Part shown: positions 1 to 5,506 of the stretch, piece by piece
How the letters are laid out: each line of letters starts with the position of its first letter
Numbering within the stretch: the first letter of the stretch is position 1
From: an uncultured Rhodospirillaceae bacterium
GTDB lineage: Bacteria; Pseudomonadota; Alphaproteobacteria; Thalassobaculales; Thalassobaculaceae
Direction: 5' to 3'
Length of the DNA stretch: 6,270 nt
Assembly: GCA_937891725.1 (NCBI GenBank)
Contig: CALAHL010000756.1
Location: forward strand, 1-6,270
Translations under genes and position numbers: made by a program
The notes under the pieces: model-generated
The model's database searches: none
What the model saw: the letters and a program-made list of their open reading frames with translations, nothing else
What the model was told of the DNA's origin: nothing

Positions 1-838
1 TGGTCGAGTAGTGGAATTCGTGCCCCACCAGAGCGGTGCCCGCCTTGAGGCCCGACTCGATCGACGCCACCGCCTCTTCCGCGGAAAATTTCGCCTTCAA
101 ATCGACCCATGCACCGCCATACATGTTGCCCAAAAACACCGATGCCAGACCGAAGACGTGGCTGAACGGCAACACGCCGAAAATCCGATCCCCGGGTGCT
201 GCCCGTCGTGATCGGCAGGAGCGCCCCGCCACAAACAACAGGTTGTCGTGCGTCAGCATCACGCCCTTCGGGAGGCCGGTCGTCCCGGAGGTGTAGATCA
301 TCGCAGCCACCCGATGGCCGGGCGCGAGATCGCTCTCATCGACCGGGGCCTGCGCATCCGAGAAACGCGCGACAGAGGCGGCCAGATCGGACAACTCCGG
401 GAATGTCACAGCACCGTGGCGTGCCCCATGCGCGTCGGCATCCGTCGAGCAGCCAATCGTGTAGATCCCGACGCGCGGCCCCGCATGGTCGCGTATCCCA
501 TCGATCTCACGGGCGGACAGACGAGCGTTCACCGGAACCGCCCAAGCGCCGAGACGGGCGGACCCCAGGATCGAAACCGCCATCGCAAGCGAGTTCTCGC
601 CCACGATCATGACACGGTCGCCCGGCTGCACCCCCGCCGCGCGCAGAGCATCGGTGACAGCCATTGTGCGTGCAGCGAGCTCCGCGTAGCTCAGGACCCG
701 CCCGGCCTCGCTCAGCGCGGGCGCATCGCCCCGGTGCGTGGCCCACCACGCAATCGGTTGCCAGATACCCTCAAACGCATCCAGATCGGGACCGATCGTC
801 GACGGTCTCCCCAGATCCGAAAGGTCCTCCTGCGCCAC
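1..838 (-). CDS. Acyl-CoA synthetase (AMP-dependent ligase), N-terminal part, runs off left edge; tail looks CobB-like
   Basis: I translated this frame by hand; 279 codons are visible and there is no stop before the window edge. The start is a GTG at 838 with a strong GGAGG five bases upstream (844-848). An ATG further upstream at about 873 is out of frame. The protein shows the ANL adenylating-enzyme N-terminal domain: a LSYAELAAR segment near residues 49-57, PGDRVMIVGEN near 72-82, the phosphate-binding motif YTSGTTGLPKGVMLTH at 182-197, and GVLPFSHVFG at 221-230. Such enzymes activate a carboxylic acid with ATP and load it on CoA in the cytoplasm; the substrate cannot be told from this part. 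After about residue 263 the expected GVPxM motif region is absent. It is replaced by a segment ending GHEFHYST (272-279), which is typical of CobB/CbiA glutamine amidotransferase domains. The gene may therefore be a truncated or fused ligase. The catalytic C-terminal domain is not in view. The gene lies 94 bp downstream of the DUF2806 gene on the same strand. Confidence 0.85.
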   Translation of the reverse strand, partial: MAQEDLSDLGRPSTIGPDLDAFEGIWQPIAWWATHRGDAPALSEAGRVLSYAELAARTMAVTDALRAAGVQPGDRVMIVGENSLAMAVSILGSARLGAWAVPVNARLSAREIDGIRDHAGPRVGIYTIGCSTDADAHGARHGAVTFPELSDLAASVARFSDAQAPVDESDLAPGHRVAAMIYTSGTTGLPKGVMLTHDNLLFVAGRSCRSRRAAPGDRIFGVLPFSHVFGLASVFLGNMYGGAWVDLKAKFSAEEAVASIESGLKAGTALVGHEFHYST

Positions 839-932
839 GTTATCCTCCGTCGATCCGTCGCTGGGCGCGACATGATGGTTCTCTTTAGACCGAACGGTAG
901 CGAAATACGGAATTCAGGACCAGACGGAACGC
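839..932 (-). other. Short intergenic gap between DUF2806 gene and left-edge ligase; no clear signal
   Basis: Apart from the ribosome binding site, these 94 bases show no convincing hairpin followed by a T run and no good sigma-70 promoter. The best -10-like hexamer on the minus strand is TCTAAA near 879-884, but the hexamer 17 bases upstream (TTCCGT) is a poor -35. The ligase may be cotranscribed with the DUF2806 gene; this is inferred only from strand and spacing. Confidence 0.4.
844..848 (-). promoter_or_regulatory. Ribosome binding site deciding the GTG start at 838
   Basis: On the minus strand this reads GGAGG, followed by five bases and then GTG. It fits the 16S anti-Shine-Dalgarno well and picks the GTG as the start of the left-edge acyl-CoA synthetase. 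No in-frame ATG competes nearby. Confidence 0.75.
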
Positions 933-1916
933 CTACCTACGCAACACTGCCAAATCGCAGAACGAGGAATGCTTGGTCACGATATTCTCGTCCACCCGCT
1001 CCAGGATCTCGGCCTGGGCGGTCTGGAAGCCCTGACGTTGAACGTAGCGGACCAGTTCCACGATGTAGTCCGTATCGGCTCGCGTCTCGCCTTCGGCAAA
1101 AAGCGCACGGGCCAATGTGGCGCCGAACTCCGTCATCCGGTAGCACGGCAAACTCAGGGTGCGGGTCGGGTCCTCATGGGTGATCCGCAATGCGGTGTCG
1201 GCATACAGCAAATTGGTCGAGAATTTGGAGGTAATCTGACTTTGGAACGCGCGGCTCAGATCCTTGTTGGTGCGGATCAGGCCGTATTCCTCAAGCAACA
1301 GGATCTGGTCGGCGGACACATCCTTGGTGTCGAAGAACTCCTGCCCCAGACGGACCACGAAATTGTTGATCGTGAACGCCGCAAACCGACGAAACAGCTG
1401 CAACCCCTCACGCGACAAGCCGGGCAGCCGCGAAATCGCGATCGGCGGGACCGCGCCCGCCCGCTTAACCTCCATTACCAGCATCCGGGACCAAAGCCGG
1501 ACGAACGCCGGGTCCGAGGTATCGGACGCCGCCTCGCAAAACCGTGCCATCCAGTCCGGGTCGGGCGCCCCCTCATCCACGGTTTCCGAGAGGTTGGTCA
1601 GCGCCCGCTGCAGGATACCCTCGATGTTGATTTGCCGACGCAGCTGCAGGTGATCGACCCGCTCGGCCATACGCTCGGCCAAAGTCCGATCGCCATCGCC
1701 GATCGTCCGCTCATGGTGCAAGCCGCGCAGCCAATCGCGCTGCACGCCGCCAAGCGCCGAGATCACCATCTCGTTCAGCCGGGCCAGAGCGGGAGAGGCC
1801 TTGCCCATCATCGGCTTTGGCAGACCCAACCTTGTGGGTGGTGCAATCAGCCGCTTCACGGTGATCGCGTCCGAACTGTCGCTGTCGCGGCCGAGACCGT
1901 CTCCGAAATCTGACAT
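933..1916 (-). CDS. DUF2806-like protein of unknown function
   Basis: This is a 327-residue soluble protein with no signal peptide or membrane segment that I can see. The central part, about residues 88-195, resembles DUF2806. It has RRQINIEGILQRAL at 93-106, a DPDWMARFCEAASD stretch at 119-132, then the LWSRML motif at 141-146, followed by GLSREGLQLFRRF at 166-178. The layout N-x-E-x-I, then D-W-x-x-F, then LW-x-x-(I/M)L, then a helix after 'LS.E', is what I recall for this family. The N-terminus (1-20) is acidic and serine-rich. No catalytic motif is visible and I do not assign a function. Three starts are possible: GTG at 1949, ATG at 1919 and ATG at 1916. I chose 1916 because GGAGG (1922-1926) lies five bases upstream. 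The GTG has no good ribosome site and would sit at the transcription start of the promoter suggested at 1957-1984. The gene is divergent from the plus-strand ligase-reductase operon. Confidence 0.8.
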   Translation of the reverse strand: MSDFGDGLGRDSDSSDAITVKRLIAPPTRLGLPKPMMGKASPALARLNEMVISALGGVQRDWLRGLHHERTIGDGDRTLAERMAERVDHLQLRRQINIEGILQRALTNLSETVDEGAPDPDWMARFCEAASDTSDPAFVRLWSRMLVMEVKRAGAVPPIAISRLPGLSREGLQLFRRFAAFTINNFVVRLGQEFFDTKDVSADQILLLEEYGLIRTNKDLSRAFQSQITSKFSTNLLYADTALRITHEDPTRTLSLPCYRMTEFGATLARALFAEGETRADTDYIVELVRYVQRQGFQTAQAEILERVDENIVTKHSSFCDLAVLRR

Positions 1917-1919
1917 CAT

Positions 1920-1927
1920 CCCCTCCC
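1920..1927 (-). promoter_or_regulatory. Ribosome binding site for the DUF2806 gene
   Basis: The minus strand reads GGGAGGGG directly before tandem ATG ATG codons. The GGAGG core is two bases from the first ATG (1919) and five from the second (1916), so the second ATG is the better start. Confidence 0.65.
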
Positions 1928-1956
1928 GATCACCCAGACAAGATGCCACTTCGCTA

Positions 1957-1984
1957 ATCCTACCACAGTCGCAGGCTACGTTAA
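1957..1984 (-). promoter_or_regulatory. Possible sigma-70 promoter for the DUF2806 gene
   Basis: Read on the minus strand there is TTAACG (1979-1984), a 16-base spacer, and TAGGAT (1957-1962). Each hexamer matches the consensus at four of six positions. Transcription would begin near 1950, about 30 bases before the chosen ATG. The call is by eye and is only moderately supported. Confidence 0.35.
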
Positions 1985-1989
1985 CCTGC
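1971..1989. promoter_or_regulatory. Imperfect 19-bp palindrome, candidate operator
   Basis: The arms GCAGG (1971-1975) and CCTGC (1985-1989) are perfect inverted repeats around a 9-base centre. Two more base pairs inside the centre also match (7 of 9 pairs overall). It lies between the two divergent genes and covers the -35 box and part of the spacer of the putative minus-strand promoter, a position suited to a repressor site. No regulator gene is in the window and I do not recognise the motif. Confidence 0.35.
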
Positions 1990-2027
1990 AGCGCGACGGC
2001 ACCGGATTGCGAGAGCCAATGGCCAGT

Positions 2028-2040
2028 TTGCGGGGCGCAA
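2028..2040. repeat. Small inverted repeat TTGCG-GGG-CGCAA upstream of the ligase operon
   Basis: Five-base arms TTGCG (2028-2032) and CGCAA (2036-2040) flank three Gs, about 50 bases before the ligase start. It could be a half-spaced operator for the plus-strand operon or a chance palindrome. No convincing -35/-10 pair for the operon was found around it. Confidence 0.25.
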
Positions 2041-2077
2041 TGATTGTGCGAGGCTCAGAGATCTTCTCAACGCAGCT

Positions 2078-2082
2078 AGGTG
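2078..2082 (+). promoter_or_regulatory. Ribosome binding site deciding the ATG start at 2089
   Basis: AGGTG, complementary to the 16S tail, lies six bases before ATG 2089. An upstream in-frame GTG at 2080 overlaps this site and has no ribosome site of its own, so the ATG is preferred. Confidence 0.6.
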
Positions 2083-2088
2083 GACCTC

Positions 2089-3609
2089 ATGACGACCAAA
2101 GCCTCTCCGATACGAGCCCTTCTTGACGCCGGAGCGGACGACGACCGCGCCCTGACGGCTCCCGGTCGGCCCGACATGACCTTCGGTCAATTGCGTGCCC
2201 TTACCGACCGAACCCATCGGCAGTTGGCAGCGAAGGGCATTGGGCCGGGCGATCGTGTGGCGATCGTCCTGCCGAATGGCCCGGAGATGGCCTCCAGCTT
2301 TCTGGCGATCGCAAGCGGGCTGTCGGCCGCCCCGCTGAACCCAGCCTACAAACAGGCAGAGTACGCGTTTTATTTGGAGGATCTGGCACCCAAGCTGGTG
2401 CTTGTGGAGGCTGGAAGCGACAATCCGGTGCGGGCGGCAGCGGCCGATCTCGGGATCGAGGTGGCCGAGATCCAGACCTCGGACACCGACCCGGCCGGAC
2501 AGTTCACCCTATGGGATGACGAGGCCGATGCCACGCCACCCGGGCCCGATGACGAGGCGTTGGTCCTCCATACCTCCGGCACAACGTCGCGCCCGAAGGT
2601 GGTCCCGCTGACCCAGAGCAATCTGGTGGCCTCGGCGAAACATATCTCCGGAACCCTGTCGCTTGGCCCGCACGATCATTGCCTCAACATCATGCCGCTG
2701 TTTCATATTCACGGCCTGATCGCGGTGGTGATCAGTTCGGCGTCGGCCGGCGCATCTGTCTGCTGCACGCCCGGGTTCAACGCGCTGAAGTTCTTCGAAT
2801 GGGCGGTCGAACAACAGCCAAGCTGGTATACCGGCGTGCCGACCATGCACCAGACCATTCTGCTGCGGGCAAAGCGCAACTCGGAGATGCTGGAGAAGGT
2901 ATCCTTCCGGTTCATCCGGTCTTCCTCCGCCTCCCTGCCGCCGGCGGTCTTCGAGGAACTGCACAAGACCTTCGACTGTCCGGTGATCGAGGCCTATGGC
3001 ATGACCGAGGCGACCCACCAGATGGCCTCCAATCCGCTGACCCCCGGCAAGCAGAAGCCGGGTTTCGTGGGCCTGGCGGCCGGACCGGAGATCGCGATCC
3101 TCGATCAAGCCGGCACCGCTCAGCCGTCGGAGACCGAGGGCGAGGTCTGCATCAAGGGTCCCAACGTGACGCCGGGTTATGCAAACAACGACAAAGCCAA
3201 TGCCGAGAGCTTCACCAACGGCTGGTTCCGCACCGGCGACCAGGGGTTCCTGGACCCGGACGGCTATCTGAAGATCACCGGCCGCATCAAGGAGATCATC
3301 AACCGCGGCGGCGAGAAGGTCGCGCCGCTTGAGGTCGATGACACCCTGATGGAGCACCCTGCCGTCCAGCAGGTCGTCACCTTCGGTGTGCCGCACAAAA
3401 TGCTGGGCGAGGAGGTCGGTGCCGCCGTGGTTCTGGCCGAGGGCGCCTCCGTCACCGACAAGGAACTGCAGGAGTTTGCCGGCCGGACACTCGCACCCTT
3501 CAAGGTACCGAAAGTCGTGGTGTTCCTGGATGAGATCCCGAAAGGCGCCACCGGTAAGATGCAGAGGATCGGCCTGGCCGCCAAATTGGGACTCGGAGAC
3601 CCGACATGA
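2089..3609 (+). CDS. Acyl-CoA synthetase, AAE3/Pcs60 type; probable oxalate-CoA ligase
   Basis: This is a complete 506-residue cytoplasmic ANL-superfamily ligase that forms an acyl-AMP and then an acyl-CoA. Motifs in order: HTSGTTSRPK at 161-170 (ATP phosphate loop), FHIHGL at 205-210, WYTGVPTMHQ at 246-255, RSSSASLPP at 277-285, YGMTEATHQM at 303-312, WFRTGD at 379-384, the hinge and core motif GRIKEIINRGGEKVAP at 398-413, and PKGATGKMQR at 484-493 with the adenylation lysine K490. The length is normal and nothing is missing. FHxHGL, the RS(S/C)SASL segment and (Y/A)xMTEATHxM are shared with plant AAE3 and yeast Pcs60, which make oxalyl-CoA. From memory, His and Ser residues in these segments line the oxalate pocket; an alignment is needed. 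The ligase class is secure and oxalate specificity is an inference. Malonate (MatB-like) or another short acid is the main alternative. The last four bases overlap the downstream reductase (ATGA), showing an operon. Confidence 0.93.
   Translation: MTTKASPIRALLDAGADDDRALTAPGRPDMTFGQLRALTDRTHRQLAAKGIGPGDRVAIVLPNGPEMASSFLAIASGLSAAPLNPAYKQAEYAFYLEDLAPKLVLVEAGSDNPVRAAAADLGIEVAEIQTSDTDPAGQFTLWDDEADATPPGPDDEALVLHTSGTTSRPKVVPLTQSNLVASAKHISGTLSLGPHDHCLNIMPLFHIHGLIAVVISSASAGASVCCTPGFNALKFFEWAVEQQPSWYTGVPTMHQTILLRAKRNSEMLEKVSFRFIRSSSASLPPAVFEELHKTFDCPVIEAYGMTEATHQMASNPLTPGKQKPGFVGLAAGPEIAILDQAGTAQPSETEGEVCIKGPNVTPGYANNDKANAESFTNGWFRTGDQGFLDPDGYLKITGRIKEIINRGGEKVAPLEVDDTLMEHPAVQQVVTFGVPHKMLGEEVGAAVVLAEGASVTDKELQEFAGRTLAPFKVPKVVVFLDEIPKGATGKMQRIGLAAKLGLGDPT
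3595..3598 (+). promoter_or_regulatory. Ribosome binding site for the reductase, inside the ligase 3' end
   Basis: GGAG lies seven bases before ATG 3606, within the final codons of the ligase. With the ATGA overlap at 3606-3609 it indicates translational coupling of the two genes. Confidence 0.6.
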
Positions 3610-4646
3610 CGAAAGTCTGTGTGTTCGGCGCGGGTGCAATCGGCGGCTATATGGCGGCGGCCCTGGATCAGGCCGGGGCCGAGGTTTCGGTTGTGGCGCG
3701 CGGCCCGCATCTGAAGGCTATGCAGGCAAACGGTCTGACCCTGCGGATGGCCGGAGCGGAGACCAACCACAAGATCCGCGCAACCGACGATCCGTCCGAA
3801 CTTGGCCCGCAGGACTATGTGATCACGGCCTTGAAGGCGCACTCGGTGCCACCGATCGTCGACACCTTTGCCCCGCTGCTCGGCCCCGAGACAGCGATCG
3901 TTCCCGCGGTGAACGGCATTCCTTGGTGGTACTTCCACGGCACGGATACCGTAACCGAACTTGACGGCACCTGGCTCGAGACGGTCGATCCGGGCGGTGC
4001 GCAATGGAAGGCGTTCGGGCCCGAGCGAGCGATCGGCTGCGTGGTCTATCCGGCCTGCGACGTGCCGGAGCCGGGCGTCGTCCAGCACAAGTCCGGCAAC
4101 CGGTTCACACTGGGCGAGCCAGACGGCTCGGCAAGCGAGCGGGTCGAGGTGCTGTCGAAACTGATGATCGCCGGTGGGCTCAAGGCTCCGCGTAAGACGA
4201 CGCTGCGGGATGAGCTGTGGATCAAGCTTTGGGGCAACAGCTCGTTCAATCCGGTCTCTGCGCTGACCGGCGCCAGCCTGGACCTGATCGGCGCAGATGC
4301 CGCGTGCCGGTCGGTCGTGCGCGACATCATGACCGAAGGTCGGGCCGTGGGCGAGGCGCTCGGCGTTCGCTTCAACGTGGACATTGAGCGGCGCATCCAG
4401 GGTGGTGCCGACATCAAGGGCCACAAACCCTCGACCCGCCACGATGTCGAGCTCGGTCGTCCGATGGAGATCGACGCGCTGGTCAGCACCGTGCAGGAAC
4501 TGGCCCGACGCCTCTCGATCCCGACGCCGACGCTAGACACGGTTGCAGCTCTTCTCCGGATGCAGGGTCAGGTGTTGGGGCTCTACACACGGCGCGAGGC
4601 GCTGGAGGCGATCATCGCCGGGGAGTACGTCCCGGCGGAGCGTTAG
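3606..4646 (+). CDS. PanE-family NADPH reductase, PanE2-like; probable oxalyl-CoA reductase
   Basis: This complete 346-residue protein belongs to the 2-dehydropantoate 2-reductase (ketopantoate reductase) family. The N-terminal Rossmann domain has GAGAIGG at 8-14, and an arginine in VARG (R32) is placed to bind the NADPH phosphate. The PanE catalytic positions are kept: N103 in NGIPWWYF (103-110), K207 with N211 and N215 in WIKLWGNSSFNP, and E288 in PMEIDAL. It is longer than E. coli PanE (about 300 residues) and carries the NGIPWWYF and ETVDPGG (125-131) segments, which I associate with a separate PanE subgroup. That subgroup includes, as I recall, Methylobacterium extorquens PanE2, which reduces oxalyl-CoA to glyoxylate. 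The tight coupling to an oxalate-CoA-ligase-like gene supports this role over pantothenate synthesis, and no panB or panC is nearby. The fold and cofactor use are well supported; the substrate is inferred. The stop codon overlaps that of the convergent DUF3445 gene. Confidence 0.9.
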   Translation: MTKVCVFGAGAIGGYMAAALDQAGAEVSVVARGPHLKAMQANGLTLRMAGAETNHKIRATDDPSELGPQDYVITALKAHSVPPIVDTFAPLLGPETAIVPAVNGIPWWYFHGTDTVTELDGTWLETVDPGGAQWKAFGPERAIGCVVYPACDVPEPGVVQHKSGNRFTLGEPDGSASERVEVLSKLMIAGGLKAPRKTTLRDELWIKLWGNSSFNPVSALTGASLDLIGADAACRSVVRDIMTEGRAVGEALGVRFNVDIERRIQGGADIKGHKPSTRHDVELGRPMEIDALVSTVQELARRLSIPTPTLDTVAALLRMQGQVLGLYTRREALEAIIAGEYVPAER

Positions 4647-5494
4647 GACGAGACGCCGTCCAGATATCCCAGCAGAGCATCCCGAAACGGCGCCATGCTT
4701 TTGTAGCGAGCCATGTCGTCCGGCATATCCCGGATGGTGGCGGCCAGGGATGCGGCAAGTGCGGGGTGCGGATCGAGAATGGTGATCGGATCGACGATGG
4801 TCTTGATGCCGAACACCAGAACCCGGCATTGCGGCAGCGACACGAAGGTCTGGCGCTCGACCCTGACATGCAAACGGTCCGGCGCATTGGCGGGGGTGAT
4901 GCTCGCATCGTGGAGTCCGCGCCCATGCCCGGTCGGCTGGAACAGCGTGGGATCGTCGATCACCGACCAGTTCGCGCGCAGGTAAGGCTGCTCCGGCGAG
5001 ACCTGGTCGAAGAACCGATCGACCGGACGGGCCAGTCTGTCGTTGAAGCCGGGAACGGGCTCGTGGATGCCGGCCATCGGCTTGCCGATCTTGTCGGACA
5101 GCCGCCAGCGCGCGGGAAAGCAGAGACTGGCCGCAATCAGCACCCAGCCGGCCTCCCGCCGCTCCATCAGCAGCAGATCCTCCTGCACCATCCGCCCCGC
5201 GAGATCGAGCGGGGCCGCACCGGTCACGGGAACTGCCAGGCCAGGGTGACCGGGATGATGGGTCAAAAGATTCGCGCGCAGGTAGGCAAGACATTCGGCC
5301 TGAGCGGCCTCGCTGCCGTCTAGCGCATCAAAGACGTCGGCATGCCGTTCAGCGAGCAACCGCGTCTTCTCATTGAGTTGCCGCACCGTTCGATCATCGG
5401 GCTCGATCCAGGCGGCCATTGGGATCGCCCGGATCCCCAGGGTCAACTGGTGGCGTCCCTTGTCAAATGTCGCATAGTCAAGAACTGTCGCCAT
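4643..5494 (-). CDS. DUF3445 / heme-dependent oxidative N-demethylase-like protein
   Basis: This complete 283-residue protein has no signal peptide. It carries the conserved blocks of DUF3445, related to the alpha subunit of the heme-dependent oxidative N-demethylase (HODM), where a PAS-like fold holds heme. Blocks seen: VQEDLLLM at 103-110, CFPARW at 125-130, KIGKPMAGIHEPVP at 135-148, RANWSV at 173-178, RVERQTFVSLP at 211-221 and ARYKSM at 262-267. Known HODM from Pseudomonas oxidises dimethylamine and works with reductase-type partner subunits. No flavin or iron-sulphur partner gene is visible here, so the substrate is unknown and it may act alone or with a distant partner. The start ATG at 5494 has AGGA four bases upstream (5499-5502). 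It follows the upstream gene by 12 bases, so the two are probably one operon. Its TAA stop overlaps the TAG stop of the convergent reductase. Confidence 0.88.
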   Translation of the reverse strand: MATVLDYATFDKGRHQLTLGIRAIPMAAWIEPDDRTVRQLNEKTRLLAERHADVFDALDGSEAAQAECLAYLRANLLTHHPGHPGLAVPVTGAAPLDLAGRMVQEDLLLMERREAGWVLIAASLCFPARWRLSDKIGKPMAGIHEPVPGFNDRLARPVDRFFDQVSPEQPYLRANWSVIDDPTLFQPTGHGRGLHDASITPANAPDRLHVRVERQTFVSLPQCRVLVFGIKTIVDPITILDPHPALAASLAATIRDMPDDMARYKSMAPFRDALLGYLDGVSS

Positions 5495-5498
5495 TTCG

Positions 5499-5502
5499 TC
5501 CT
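5499..5502 (-). promoter_or_regulatory. Ribosome binding site for the DUF3445 gene
   Basis: AGGA on the minus strand, four bases before ATG 5494. It lies just after the stop codon of the upstream gene, so ribosomes could reinitiate here. Confidence 0.5.
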
Positions 5503-5506
5503 GTTC

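Noticed and set aside
791..803. 13-base repeat ACCGATCGTCGAC also at 3851-3863
   Set aside because: Both copies lie inside coding sequence and are made of common GC-rich words; likely chance.
872..897. ACCG-TT-CGGT mini-hairpin and TCTAAA as a terminator or promoter in the 839-932 gap
   Set aside because: The loop is only two bases, there is no T run, and the upstream -35 candidate matches poorly.
248..1183. Plus-strand open frame of 311 codons crossing the left-edge ligase, the gap and the DUF2806 end
   Set aside because: It spans an intergenic gap and is antisense to a frame with a clear YTSGTTGLPKG motif; its composition is Arg/Pro-rich.
969..1913. Plus-strand open frame of 314 codons opposite the DUF2806 gene
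   Set aside because: The minus-strand frame has the family motifs and a strong ribosome site; the plus-strand translation looks like a shadow.
2509..3639. Minus-strand open frame of 376 codons opposite the ligase
   Set aside because: Antisense to conserved ligase motifs; its translation shows no family resemblance and is rich in Arg, Gly and His as expected of GC-rich shadows.
3264..4442. Long minus-strand open frame (392 codons) across the ligase-reductase junction
   Set aside because: It is antisense to two genes with clear conserved motifs, has no recognisable domain, and is explained by high GC at third codon positions removing stops in the opposite strand.
3606..4646. Assignment as the pantothenate-pathway ketopantoate reductase (PanE)
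   Set aside because: The fold is the same, but the extra NGIPWWYF segment, greater length and coupling to an acyl-CoA ligase fit a PanE2-type role better; not excluded without an assay.
4533..5294. Minus-strand open frame of 253 codons in another frame of the DUF3445 gene
   Set aside because: Same strand but a different frame from the conserved DUF3445 protein, with no motifs; a shadow.
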